Below, piece after piece: positions 1 through 12,791 of a stretch of DNA of 64,000 nucleotides. The stretch covers positions 622,925 to 686,924 of the forward strand of contig CAJJDN010000024.1 in assembly GCA_905182985.1 (NCBI GenBank), written 5' to 3'. The notes beneath the pieces were generated by a model. That model made no database searches. It saw only the letters and a list, made by a program, of their open reading frames with translations, and was not told where the DNA came from. Positions within the stretch are counted from its first letter, which is position 1. The number at the start of each line of letters is the position of its first letter. Origin of the DNA: Paramecium sonneborni. Its lineage: Eukaryota; Ciliophora; Oligohymenophorea; Peniculida; Parameciidae. The position numbers and the translations under genes were made by a program.

Positions 1-2
1 TT

Positions 3-1031
3 TCTCAAGAAAATTAAGAAGGCTAAGAATTTTTATATTTTAAAGGTTATTTCAATGAAATTTTAAAAATCATTTAAGATAAAATTTCAGTTTGTATCTT
101 TTCACCATCTACTACAATAAAATTGAATTTTTAATAATCAAGAGATAAAAAAAGATATAGAAAACATAATAAATAATCTGACTCCTTGTTAATACATAAA
201 TAAATAACATAAAAACCATCATAAATTTAAGAACAAACACTAAGTTAATTAGTTAAATATTATAATATTTAATTAATCTTCTATGAAAGTAATTATTTAC
301 CATTAGGAACATAAATAACAATATATAATTCTTTGTTATATAATTGTTAAAGTATAAATATTAATGCTGGTAAAACTATGATCATTGACTAGTCTAATTA
401 GAAAACAAATAATTTAACTTTCTACAATTATCCTTAAGGTTAATATGCTACGGTTGTATTAAACACTGAAAGTTCTCAAAGTTGTATTTACATTTTGAGT
501 AATCAAAACATATATATTCATCCAATCATTCCTATAAAGTCAGATTTGACGATAACATTATCTTGGTTTGGAATATATGATTTAGATTTATTAGTTGAAA
601 ATAAAATTTGTAAAGTAGGCAAAAAATTTCAGAATGATTGTGGAACTATAAAAGCTCACTTTGATTCAATTATTGGTAATTAACAAACTTCCAAAGAATT
701 ATCGAATGGTGAATAAATTTCTATAGATTATTTATCTACATATGATTATAAGATATATGTTTAGATAACATTAAATAAGGAATAAATTATTAAACTAAAA
801 AAAACATAGTAAGATAGTATTACCCTATTTTAACAGTCAAATGCTTAAGTGCAAATCTTTTCTCAAAATAGTAGGTTACCTTAAGCAAATGTCTTTATTA
901 AATAAATAGTTTAAGCTGATTAAATTATCAATGAAAATGATAAATTTATATATAAGTGGTTTGTTGGATGTATAAATAATGGAGAACGATTAGAAATTAT
1001 TAATCAAATCAAAATTAATTATGAGTGTTGA
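3..1031 (+). CDS. Unknown protein, C-terminal part (cut by window start)
   Basis: Open with no TGA from base 3 to the TGA at 1029-1031, giving about 342 residues of a protein that starts outside the window. The C-terminal half reads as well-formed protein with mixed beta-type stretches (for example SDLTITLSWFGIYDLDLLVE) and scattered cysteines. No transmembrane segment and no motif that I recognise. The first 150 or so residues are richer in Q, N and K. It converges on the coiled-coil gene, with 32 nt between the two stops. Function unknown. The reading frame is well supported by length and composition; an intron without TGA could be hidden in it. Confidence 0.7.
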
Positions 1032-1063
1032 TGTTTAGTTTTATATAGATAATTATATCTAAA

Positions 1064-3661
1064 TCAAATATTTTCTTTAAAAAGTCTACTTATTGAGGTT
1101 TAACTTCCTTTTACATCGATATTTTCTTTATACAGAGAGGATTTTCGAACCTCAAAATAGTTCGATTCCTAAAATATTTAATATTTATTATATACTTTTA
1201 TTTTAAGATCTAAACCTCTCCTTTTATATGCATCAAACTCTGCTTATATCATCATTAAATCTTCTTAAACTCTATGATAATCCTTATTTAAAATTGAAAA
1301 CTTTTGTTTCCATGTTTCTACTTCATTTTATAAATAACTAATTCTTTCTTCTAAATTAGAGAGATCAATATTATTATTTTATTCTATTAATCTCATTTGA
1401 GAATCCATCTCAACTAATTATAATTATTTAATTTTAAGTTCTTCTAATAATTTCTCCAACTTAAATCTTAAAGAACTTTCAGATTCAATCTTATTTTCTA
1501 ATTCTTTTTATAAATTTTTAGTTTATAAATTAGTTTATTCATTCAAATATTTAAGTTGTTATTCTACGTCTTGAAGATGAGATATTTTATCTTATTAAAA
1601 ATGATTTTTCTTATTTAATTCTTATTCTAAAGAAAGCTAATATTTAAGATCATTTTTTAGACTATCTATTTACTTAATATTTTCATCTAATTATTCTTGT
1701 AATAATTTTGATTTGATATCATAATTTTAACTATTTTAAAGATTACTTTCTTTTAATTTTTCTATATCCTCTTCTTATTTTTATTTATTTTTTTCATGTT
1801 GATTTAATTTATCTTCCTAAGATTTTAATTATTCTTATTATTGATTATTTTAATCTTTCAATCTTTCTAACTCAAAACATTAGAGTAATATTTATTCTAA
1901 TAATTTTAACTTATCTTATTTTATAGAATCTTCAAATAAAACATGATTCTTAATTTATGATGATAATTTGGTAATTTATTCTTAAGAATTTTGTTTAAGA
2001 TCTGAAAGCATTGATTCAAAATTTTAATTTTTTAAAAGTAGATTCTCCTACTCTATTTTCAACTATTTTAATTGTTCATTTAACTATTACTGTTATTTTC
2101 CTGCTTCAATCTATTATGATTAAACTTCATTTTCCAATTAATTATTTTTATTTTCAAAACCAGTATTCTGCTATTGTAATTGGCAAATTTGATTCTATAA
2201 TGATCTATTTAATTCATTTTATAATTCTAATTATTATTCTGATTATTAAAGACTTTCTTTTTATAAGTTTAAATCATTTTTTAGTTCAACATTTAAGATT
2301 TCTTCTTGACTTAATTTTAAATGATAATTTTTTATTTATTCATGATAGTTTTCTTAATTAGTTTTTGCTGTTTGTAACTCTTCAAATAGAAGATCTAATT
2401 AATTAGTTTTTTCATTTAATGAAACAATTAAAACTTAATTTTTATTGTTCAAATCTCTAATATCTTCAGATTTCTCTTCTAATTCTTCTTATTTTTTTTA
2501 TAATTGATTTAATAAAGATGTTATTTCCTTATTTTTTATTTCATGCTCTGAATCTTTGTTTGAAACTAAATTTAAATGATCTTAAGTTTATTGAAGTAAT
2601 TAACTTTGCAAGATTTCATTTGCTTGATCATTAATAATAACTTATTAATTTAATTAAAAGTTTTATTCTCTTTAATCATTTAATTCATTCTCAAGTTAAT
2701 TAATTTTGTTATTTAAGTTGTCCATTTATTTTGAAAACAAATTAGTTTTTTCCTAATTCAATTATTCATTCTATTAAGATTAAGCTAATTTGTTTTCTAA
2801 GAGTTCCAAGTTATCCCTATAATTTTAGATTAAAGAATCTTTTTAAGCTAGCAATTGTTAAGTTTATAAGTCTTTTTGATTGATTTCAGATTTAAGTTCA
2901 TTAATAATGTTATTAGAGAAAAAGAGATCTTATTGATAATGATTGGATTTAGCTTATAAATCTGAAATATTATTATTTCTTTCCTCAATAACATTTTATC
3001 CAAGTTATAATTATTTTTCGTAATCTTATATTCTGAATGTCTATTGTGATATAAGTTAATTTTTATCCTCAATAACATATTATAATCTTTCGATTTCAGT
3101 AGTTAAAAGTGCAATTTTATTTTCAAGTACTTCTTATTATTTTAACTATGAAGTTAAAAATCTAATTTAATCATCTTAATATTAGAACTATGATTTAAAC
3201 GTACTAAGTTCAGAATTCAGATAAGAAACTTCTTGCTTATGATTTTTTTAAGTTTCTTCTGATAATTTTTTCATATTTTCTATTTCAATACTAGTGTTAA
3301 CCCAAGTTTAATATTTGTTTTCATATTTCTCTATTTGACCATCTAAATCATTTTAAAGATCAATAAGTTTTTGATTTAATTTATTATTTTCTTGTGTCAA
3401 TTATTCAATTAAGGTTTCCTACCATTAGTAAATACTTACATGTCCTGAACATTTTTTTTCTGTACACAATTTAACAGTACGAGTTTCTATAACTGGTCTA
3501 TATGTAGTTGTAGTAACAGTTGCTTTAGGTCTTGATTAATATGTTGTAACCTTTGCCAATCTACCACATGAATCATGTCTTTTATCTCTTGGTGGAGAAT
3601 TAACAACTCTTGTTGTAGCAATAGTCTGAGTTTAAAAAAACTTAGGAGATTGTGGTCTCAT
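1064..3661 (-). CDS. Long coiled-coil protein, ~849 aa
   Basis: Starts at the ATG at 3659-3661 (MRPQSPKFFQTQ) and stops at TGA 1064-1066. The first ~75 residues are a basic, T/R/P-rich head with four cysteines (KLCTEKKCSGH). After a 21-nt intron at 3419-3439 almost the whole remainder is heptad-like coiled coil rich in E, K, Q, N and L, ending in a short non-helical tail. A 27-nt GTA...TAG intron (1169-1195) is likely near the 3' end; because it is a multiple of three and has no TGA, the frame is open with or without it. With both removed, 850 codons. The shape suits a cytoskeletal, basal-body or ciliary scaffold, but no family is recognised. Confidence 0.82.
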
Positions 3662-3988
3662 TAGGAGAGAATTCGTTAAATTTATTAATAATTTTTAATA
3701 CAGTTAAAATGAAATAAGATAAAATAATTAAATAAGTGATAAATTTCATTAATAAATTATCTACACACTATCAATAATCTATTAGTAAAGAACTTTTATT
3801 GACATTTTTGGATTTATAAAAATTTATTAACAAATTTTAATTATGGAAGCATTGATATCATTGAATAATATAATATTTAAAAATATATAAATAATTCTTT
3901 TAAAAAAATAAATTATTAGAAGATGATAAATATATATAAATATATATTGCACTAATTATAATTTCAATAATAATTTATTTCTTCTAAA
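3662..3988. other. AT-rich spacer upstream of the coiled-coil gene
   Basis: Very AT-rich sequence between the start of the minus-strand coiled-coil gene and the unresolved ORF. No gene, RNA or clear motif seen. The 1,066-nt repeat begins inside it, at 3817. Confidence 0.5.
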
Positions 3989-4882
3989 ATGTCATTAGAC
4001 AATTGTCCCAAAATATCAAATTATTGGACTATTACCATATGTTAAATAATAGCATCATAACATAAAATATTCTAAAAAACTCAAAATTGAGATTAACTAT
4101 TTTTGGAGGAAAAAAATTGAATTAGATATTACGTTTGAGAAAGAAGAATGCAATTAAGAATAATTGAAATTTGGATTTGATATCTATATATTTGTTTAGG
4201 AATCAAAGTAAATTTGTTAAATTTCATTAGATTACCTTAGTGATTATTTTTATACTTACATATTTTCTTTAAAAATCAAACATTAAATTCTCAAATAAAA
4301 TCAAGCTAGATTAAATTCTCTTGGAAACAATGTTAACGAAAATTCAATTATTAGGTTTACCAATAATTGTAAATTAAACTTATTCAATTTTTATAAAAAC
4401 TCATAGCTTTTAATAATTTAATAGTTATATTGATTACGAAAAATATGCTATTTCAACTTTCTAATTTCCTTTCGTCATAATCTTAAAATGGGACTTAGTA
4501 AACATTAATCGATGAATTTGATAAACGTCCTCCATTTTTTTTATAGTCTTACTTTTTTTTAACTCTGTTAGCTAATCTTATATATAAATTATTTTATTAT
4601 TTTTAAAATTCTTCTTGAACAGTTGAATCATTGGCTTCATTATTTTTTTCAAATTATCCAACAATATTTTCACAAACGCTTTCATTTACTTTTTAAACTT
4701 CCTCTAATTCATATAAATGGACCATCTTCTTTTATTTATAATTGTCTATAGGTTATATAGGAAACTCTGATTAATTAGCCATTATTAAATTTTTTAAGAT
4801 ATCTTCTTAATCCTATTTACTTTTTTTTACTATCTATTATAACAATTAATGTTGCTTATCCATAAAATAATATGTTATTGGA
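3817..4882. repeat. Copy 1 of exact 1,066-nt direct duplication
   Basis: This block reappears at 4884-5949, the two copies being separated only by the N at 4883. All segments compared by eye are identical. It carries the unresolved ORF (3989-4433 here) and a 5'-truncated copy (4453-4882) of the small minus-strand gene whose complete version lies at 5520-6147. The arrangement is what two overlapping contig ends produce when joined without merging, so this copy is probably an assembly artefact rather than a tandem repeat. Confidence 0.85.
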
Positions 4883-4883
4883 N
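4883..4883. other. Assembly gap (single N)
   Basis: One N exactly at the junction of the two identical 1,066-nt blocks. Treat sequence continuity across this point as unproven. Confidence 0.95.
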
Positions 4884-5949
4884 TAAAAATTTATTAACAA
4901 ATTTTAATTATGGAAGCATTGATATCATTGAATAATATAATATTTAAAAATATATAAATAATTCTTTTAAAAAAATAAATTATTAGAAGATGATAAATAT
5001 ATATAAATATATATTGCACTAATTATAATTTCAATAATAATTTATTTCTTCTAAAATGTCATTAGACAATTGTCCCAAAATATCAAATTATTGGACTATT
5101 ACCATATGTTAAATAATAGCATCATAACATAAAATATTCTAAAAAACTCAAAATTGAGATTAACTATTTTTGGAGGAAAAAAATTGAATTAGATATTACG
5201 TTTGAGAAAGAAGAATGCAATTAAGAATAATTGAAATTTGGATTTGATATCTATATATTTGTTTAGGAATCAAAGTAAATTTGTTAAATTTCATTAGATT
5301 ACCTTAGTGATTATTTTTATACTTACATATTTTCTTTAAAAATCAAACATTAAATTCTCAAATAAAATCAAGCTAGATTAAATTCTCTTGGAAACAATGT
5401 TAACGAAAATTCAATTATTAGGTTTACCAATAATTGTAAATTAAACTTATTCAATTTTTATAAAAACTCATAGCTTTTAATAATTTAATAGTTATATTGA
5501 TTACGAAAAATATGCTATTTCAACTTTCTAATTTCCTTTCGTCATAATCTTAAAATGGGACTTAGTAAACATTAATCGATGAATTTGATAAACGTCCTCC
5601 ATTTTTTTTATAGTCTTACTTTTTTTTAACTCTGTTAGCTAATCTTATATATAAATTATTTTATTATTTTTAAAATTCTTCTTGAACAGTTGAATCATTG
5701 GCTTCATTATTTTTTTCAAATTATCCAACAATATTTTCACAAACGCTTTCATTTACTTTTTAAACTTCCTCTAATTCATATAAATGGACCATCTTCTTTT
5801 ATTTATAATTGTCTATAGGTTATATAGGAAACTCTGATTAATTAGCCATTATTAAATTTTTTAAGATATCTTCTTAATCCTATTTACTTTTTTTTACTAT
5901 CTATTATAACAATTAATGTTGCTTATCCATAAAATAATATGTTATTGGA
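4884..5949. repeat. Copy 2 of exact 1,066-nt direct duplication
   Basis: Second copy of the 3817-4882 block. This copy runs on into unique sequence that completes the small minus-strand gene, so it is the copy to use for annotation. Confidence 0.85.
5056..5500 (+). CDS. Unresolved small protein gene (frame or start problem)
   Basis: A frame with no TGA running to the stop at 5498-5500 reads as plausible protein for about 145 codons (it includes YFWRKKIELDITFEKEECN and a Q/N-rich C-terminus). No ATG lies in that frame; the nearest ATG, at 5056, is in another frame and stops after 33 codons, and no normal-sized intron joins them. Either there is a one-base sequence error, the start is misplaced, or this is a decayed gene. 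The same sequence is at 3989-4433 in the other repeat copy. It converges with the next gene, with 19 nt between stops. Function unknown. Confidence 0.35.
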
Positions 5950-6147
5950 TCCATTTAAGAATCATAATATGATACTATTTCTCCATACATTTAAGTCATT
6001 TAAACTAACTAAATTCTTTATCACAAAAACACTTACTTCATCCATGCAGATATCTTCTTTAGTGGCTTTCTCCTCATATTTTAATAAAACACAATAAAAT
6101 TGTTTTGCAAGAGGTCTTTTGAATGCTCTATCATCCATAGTTTTCAT
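5520..6147 (-). CDS. Small unknown protein, 199 aa
   Basis: ATG at 6145-6147 (MKTMDDRAFKRPLAKQFYCV), one 28-nt intron at 6009-6036 that removes an in-frame TGA, stop at 5520-5522; 200 codons after splicing. Soluble, charged, moderately helical, rich in Q, D, E and K in the middle, basic near the C-terminus (RLANRVKKKQDYKKNGGR). No known domain recognised. A second in-frame ATG follows three codons later and could be the true start. The last ~140 codons lie inside the duplicated block, so a truncated duplicate appears at 4453-4882. Confidence 0.75.
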
Positions 6148-6553
6148 AGTATAAAAATTAATTTATAGAATGTGATTAAATATTATAAAAACCTTTTTGT
6201 AAATTTAACTATTAAGATTTTTTAATTTCTATCATGTTTGTTTTAAATATCTATAGTTTAGTAATAAAAGAAAGATATATAATATTTTGAATATATTTAA
6301 ATCCTTCTTGGGGATTTATATTTGTAAATATGGTGTTATCTTTTTCGATTATTACTTTTATGAGGAAATATTAGAAAAATTAGTTGAATAATTAATTCAT
6401 GTGATTGTTAGAAGGTGTTGGTATGATGTAAATAGACACATGAAATCAAATTTTTTTAAGTTTATTGAATGGATAACTCATTATAAAAAATTGATTAAGA
6501 AATAATTGAGATTTGTTAAATATTTAAAAAAATAGATATTTATATTTGATTGC

Positions 6554-7381
6554 ATGAGCAGAAAAGAATAAGACATAAAAAGATTGATTGCTTCACAAGT
6601 AAAAATGTTATTTAGATTTCTTTTAGTGCCATATTGGAACAAAACAACTACATTTTGACATGAAGAGATATGTATCTCATAGAAGTGATAATGGTTCATA
6701 CATACTCAATTTAGAGGAAACATGGTAGCATATAAAATTGGCTGCTAGAATTATTGCAGCAATTGATTAACCTTAAGATGTTATGGTATGATAAACATGA
6801 GTAATTCAGGTTGTTTCATCAAGACCAATTGGTTAAAGAGCAGTCATAAAATTTGCTCACTATACATAAGCCAGTTCAACTAGATCAGCAAGATGGACTC
6901 CAGGTACATTGACAAATCAATCTAACAGTGCTAGTGGTAAATTCTAAGAACCATAATTGTTGATTGTAACAGATCCACATTTAGTAATAATATTTGAATA
7001 AATATTTTATAGGATAGATAAGCAATTGTTGAAGCTTCATACGTTAACATTCCAGTTATTGCTTTATGTAACTCTGATACTCCATTATAATATGTTGACA
7101 TTCCAATTCCAGTCGGAAATAGAGAAACTAAATCTATTTCAATGATTTATTGGTTATTGGCTAGAGAAGTCAAAATTTTAAGAGGAGAATTAGGATAAAG
7201 TATATATTAATAATATTATATTTTATTAGATGAAGAATGGGATGTTTTGGTTGATTTGTTTTATCACAAGGAAATTACAAATGATTAATTGGGTGTTACA
7301 GACAATTTAGTCAAATAAGAAGCTGAAGGCGAAGATCACGAATAATAAGTTGATGGTGAAAAGGCAGATAAAGATTGGTGA
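6554..7381 (+). CDS. RPSA: 40S ribosomal protein uS2 (RPSA/Rps0), 238 aa
   Basis: Structural protein of the small ribosomal subunit. Spliced reading gives [20 protein letters not shown] followed by the family hallmarks [21 protein letters not shown], a shared-secondary-structure core with [20 protein letters not shown], and the [10 protein letters not shown] region near the end. Four introns: 6599-6626, 6786-6809, 6984-7012 and 7200-7229 (24-30 nt); each restores the family alignment. 239 codons after splicing, normal for eukaryotic uS2 without the long animal tail. The C-terminus is acidic ([19 protein letters not shown]). It is followed, after 81 nt, by a small coiled-coil gene on the same strand. 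Confidence 0.95.
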
Positions 7382-7462
7382 TAAAATATATTAATATTAT
7401 GTAAAGTACATGTACAAGGAATGTGTTTAAATTTTTTAATTTATTTATTATTTCTTTTATAT

Positions 7463-7956
7463 ATGAGTAATACATTTAAGTCTGTAGGAAATAATCTAAC
7501 TAAAGGTAATGATTTAGGATAAACTGGTTAAAGTTTTGCTGGATCTCAAAATCCGGCTTCATTAAAGGGAAAACTCATGAGTTTAGAAGTAGATTATTAA
7601 ATAATCTGTTATTTAGGAAACTATTAAAGGTATTTAGGATGAAATGAATTTTCATAAAAAAGAAGTTCAAATTCTTAAATCTGAAAAAGATACTTTAGAA
7701 TCTGTCTTAAGTATGAAAACATAAGATGTCAAAAAAACTCTTACAAATGAACTTATGAGAATTGAAGAAGAAATGAAAAGGTATCAAGAATTTTATATAA
7801 TTTAGACATTTTGCTCATTAAAAAGCTGAAAATTCAAGATTATAATAATAAATTACAGCTTTAAAAGGAGAAAAGACTGCACTTTAATAATAATTGTTAG
7901 GATTATAAAGAAGGATTGCTGAATTAGAATTATAAGTTGGTTAAGAATAAGCATGA
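7463..7956 (+). CDS. Small coiled-coil protein, 146 aa
   Basis: ATG at 7463, introns at 7589-7616 (28 nt) and 7781-7805 (25 nt), TGA at 7954-7956; 147 codons. The first ~35 residues are S/G/N/Q-rich and probably unstructured (KSVGNNLTKGNDLGQTGQSF); the rest is a single long coiled coil ending with ALQQQLLGLQRRIAELELQV. It looks like a small axonemal or microtubule-associated protein, but that is inference from shape; I cannot name a family. It converges with the AGC kinase gene (67 nt apart). Confidence 0.8.
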
Positions 7957-8023
7957 GAATATTAATTATCAAACCTAAAATATTAATAATCAATAAATTT
8001 TGTTATCTTTCTTCATTTGCGAT

Positions 8024-9190
<1,167 letters not shown>

Positions 9191-9407
9191 TTTAATAAAT
9201 ATATTTTATATTTTATGTCCAAAATATTGTTGTATAAACTATATGTTTCTATTATATTTATAGATGATGTAATAAGTTTATTTTATATACTATTGCAATT
9301 TTTTATATGTAATTAATTAAACTTGTGTGATTAGAACATAATACATATGAAATAATTATACATTTCATTCCTTAACTTTAAAATTATTATTATTTTTATA
9401 CAATCTA
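9191..9407. promoter_or_regulatory. Divergent intergenic region, kinase / PUF gene
   Basis: 217 nt of AT-rich sequence between two genes transcribed away from each other; it must hold both promoters. No conserved element recognised. Confidence 0.5.
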
Positions 9408-10858
9408 ATGTTTTAGGATCCAGAAGAGAAAGATATGATTGGCGATCTTCTTAATGGTATTACAAAATACTCAAGCTCTTTTAGATAGTTTTGAAGCTGA
9501 TAAAACAAAAAAATCATATGCAAACAATAGACCCCCTGCATTAGAAATAAAATAAAACTAAAAAGCATCACCAGTTTACTAATCTAAAGTTTATTCTCCT
9601 TAAGTTTAACATAAAGCAAAGTTTAATATTTGTTAATTAAAGTTCATACGATTTAGATTTACGGCTTACAAAAGTGCCTGTTTAGTAAAGTGCTCCAAAT
9701 TCAGCTTTAAAAGCTAAATCATATGAATGCATGACTTAATTTATTCCAGAAGAAGAAATAAGTTTAGATGGAGATTTAGTAATCAAAAATTCATAATATA
9801 TAAGATATCTAAGTGTAAAGATTAAAACGGCGCCAGAAGCATTTAAAAATAATTTTAAGAAGGACCTATTGCAATCAAAGATTTAATATTCAATAGATTA
9901 GAAAAAGGATTTGTATCTCTGTCAAAGGATGTTTTTGGTAATTATGTCATTTAAAACTTACTTGAAAATGGTATGTATTTTAAATAAAGACAGGGACTCC
10001 ATAACAATAATCAAAGATGCTTGTAATTTTATAACCTCATACTTTATAACTTGCATTTCATTAATATGGATGTCGAGTATTATAAAAGTTGTTATAAAAT
10101 GCACATAGAACTCCAGAGTTTTAAGTCATTTTTGACTCCATTAAAGGGAAAGTTAGAGATTTAGTTACAGATTAACATGGAAATCATGTTGTTTAAAAAC
10201 TTATTCAACTTATGGAAAGTGATGTTAGTCTTTGGGTTTTAGATGGAATTGAAGGTCAAATAAGCAAATTAGTTACAAATTCTTTTGGATGTAGGATTAT
10301 TTAAAAAGCTGTCTAAATCTCAAATGATAATGCTGAGCGTTAAATGAGAGTTTTACAAGAAATTATGAAGATATCTCAAGAATTATGCACTTCTTAATAT
10401 GGAAATTATATCATTCAATAATTATTGAAAGATGGTCCAGAAGTTATTTAAATTGAAATCTAATAAATTATTATGGATAAAATAGAAGAATATAGCTTAA
10501 ATAAATTTGGGAGGTAGTACATTTTATAATTTTAGTAATGTCGTTGATTGTGCAATTAAATGTTCTGATAATAAATTTAAACTAAAAGTTATGGAGCTAC
10601 TCTTGAGCTAAAAGAATCATCCAGTATTATTTGTTCGATTATCCAAAAATGCATATGGAAATTATGTTGTCTAAAACTTTTTAAAATTTGCAGACAGTGA
10701 AATATAAAAGGAGTTATATCTAAAAATTACAAACAATTAATAACTATTGCAAGAAATCTAACAATCTCAATTTGGTAATTAGTATCATTATTATTTTAGG
10801 TTAATATGTCTATTAGATGTTGACTTAGAAATTAGAACTTGAAGCTTTTAAATTATGA
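9408..10858 (+). CDS. Pumilio/PUF-family RNA-binding protein, 437 aa
   Basis: Sequence-specific 3'UTR-binding translational regulator. After an N-terminal ~130-residue Q/S/P-rich region, eight or more PUF repeats follow, each marked by its recognition helix: NGARSIQ, GNYVIQ, GCRVLQ, GNHVVQ, GCRIIQ, GNYIIQ, GSNVVD, GNYVVQ and a last GQYVYQ. Six introns: 9457-9475 (19 nt), 9621-9642, 9779-9804, 9971-9993, 10514-10535 and 10775-10799; the first three end in AAG rather than TAG, but the PUF alignment needs the last two of them. 438 codons after splicing. The start (MFQDPEEKD) is the first in-frame ATG; the second, nine codons on, is possible. Confidence 0.92.
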
Positions 10859-11336
10859 TTCCTGTTTATGATTTTGTTAATATATATTGTAATTAAGATA
10901 ATACTCAATTTTACTTATCAAATGCTTTATGTTCTAGATAAAATAAAAACAAAATCATTATCCTAATAATTATTTATAAATTATTAAGGGGTGTATCTTT
11001 ATTTTTAGAAATCTTTTATTATAAAAGATGAATAAAAATTGATGAAAATTTTTATTAATTCTTAGACTAAAACGATTTAGGTTTAAGTTAGATTCCTTTC
11101 AGAAAAATAATCTTGATAATAAAATTAGATATTATATTTAATTTCTGTTATATTTGATAATAAAAAAATATAGAATAGGAAAACATTTCAAAAGTTTTAA
11201 GAAGGATTTAATAAGAAAAATTTATATTTTAAAGTGTAATAAGATAAGTGATGAGATGTGGAATATAAGAGAAATTTTATAAAATTTACTCAATATATGT
11301 GAATAAATTAACTTTGAATTTGTTATTATTAATTAA
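10859..11336. other. Intergenic region before the WASP gene
   Basis: 478 nt, strongly AT-rich, between two plus-strand genes. No convincing ORF, RNA or motif seen; it should include the PUF 3' end and the WASP promoter. Confidence 0.5.
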
Positions 11337-12637
11337 ATGACTGACATCTTAAAGAATCCTAAGGTGAAATAAGTAATACAAGATGTGGTAGGAGGATGTT
11401 AGAATTAAACAGCAACAGTATTAGAAATGACACTTGTGTAAGTCTATACAGCAGATGAAGGAAAACATAAATTCCATGGATCTAATATAGCAGGAATATT
11501 ATGTTTTTTAATTGATAGAAGAGAAGGAAAAGTAAAAAATAATTAATATAATAGTGTTTTTATTTGAGAGTTTATGATCCTGCAAACCTTTAAGTACTTT
11601 TTTCAATGGAACTTTGTTATGGAATCAAAGACTTTTGGTAACCTGTTCATGGAATTTCAAATTTTTACAGTATTCCAATTTAGAAAGGTTTCATTGGTTT
11701 TTTGTTTCCAAATGTAGATGAAGCAACAAAGATAACATAAAAGATTTGTTCAAATGGTCCAACAAAACAATAATTAGAAGAAATAAATGCTTAGATTGAA
11801 AAGGAAGAGAAGGAGAAAAAGAAACTTGAAAAATTAGAGAAAGAGAAGGGGACAGTTAAAGGTGCATTTAAAGATTTTTTTGGATTGAATAAACAAGTTG
11901 AGAAAGTATGAAATAAAGAATATATAATGAAGCAAGTATAAGTTAGTGGTCCAACAGGATTCAAAAGAAATCAATTATCATTCAATCTTGACACAGGAGA
12001 AATAAATTTAGATGATTTACCACCTGAATTATTGAATGCCTTTAAAAAGGCAGGAATAACAAAAAAGGATTTACAAGATAAAAATTAAGCAAAAGAAATC
12101 TTTAAAGCTGTAGCAAATTTCAATGAAAATCCTTCTGCTCCTCCCCCTCCTCCTCCTCCACCACCACCACCTCCTTCTTAAAAGTAATAATAATAAGTAT
12201 AAATTATAAATTAAATAAAGGGTCCTCCACCACCACCACCTCCTCCTCCTCCAAAAGGAGCTCCACCCCCACCACCACCACCTCCTCCCCCTCCTCCTCC
12301 TAGAGGTCCTGCTCCTCCACCACCTCCTAAAGCACCTTCAAGTGGATAATAATAAATTACTCAACCTAATTAATAATAACAATAATAATAAGCTCAAAAA
12401 TAACCACCTAAAAGTTAATCCAATAGAAATGATTTATTAGCTGAAATTTAATAAGGTGTTAAATTGAAGCATGTTGAAAAAAATGAATGTAAAGTTGAAA
12501 TTAAAGAAATGGATAAAAAATAATAAGATGATTTAACAAGTTATTTAGCTTAGATGATGGCTTAAAGAAGAGAACAATTAACTAAAAATAGAAAAGATAG
12601 TAGTGATAGTCATAATTCTGGTTGGTCTGATGACTGA
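11337..12637 (+). CDS. WASP-like Arp2/3 activator, 416 aa
   Basis: Actin nucleation-promoting factor. Domains in order: WH1/EVH1 (about 5-115; LRVYDPANL and GFLFPNVDEA), charged coiled linker, CRIB-like motif VSGPTGFKRNQLSFNLDTGE (about 185-205), poly-proline tracts broken by Q runs (about 250-320), one WH2 actin-binding motif NDLLAEIQQGVKLKHV (about 346-361), and an acidic C-terminus ending SGWSDD, where WASP proteins carry the Arp2/3-contacting Trp. Introns at 11532-11554 (23 nt) and 11906-11932 (27 nt, contains TGA). 417 codons after splicing. The combination WH1 + CRIB-like + poly-Pro + WH2 + acidic-W is diagnostic of WASP rather than WAVE or formin. Expected at the cortex or on endocytic and phagosomal membranes. 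Confidence 0.93.
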
Positions 12638-12791
12638 TATATACATAAACATTATATTATGAAAATTATATAATCATAAATCATAAGTATTTATTTTTAT
12701 ATTCTATTCTTTATAAAAATATCATATAATATAATATATATTAATTATATATTAATTTATTAATTAATACTATTTTTATTATAATGTATAA

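Noticed and set aside
2011..2361. 116-codon hydrophobic plus-strand ORF
   Set aside because: Antisense shadow of the long coiled-coil gene; Leu/Ile/Phe richness is the reverse of Glu/Lys/Asn/Gln codons.
9825..9840. GGCGCC cluster as foreign insertion
   Set aside because: It encodes NGAR of the first PUF repeat once the 26-nt intron is removed.
12130..12340. CCT/CCA-rich tract considered as a microsatellite or formin FH1
   Set aside because: It is in frame as poly-Pro within a WASP gene having WH1, WH2 and acidic tail; no FH2 domain follows.
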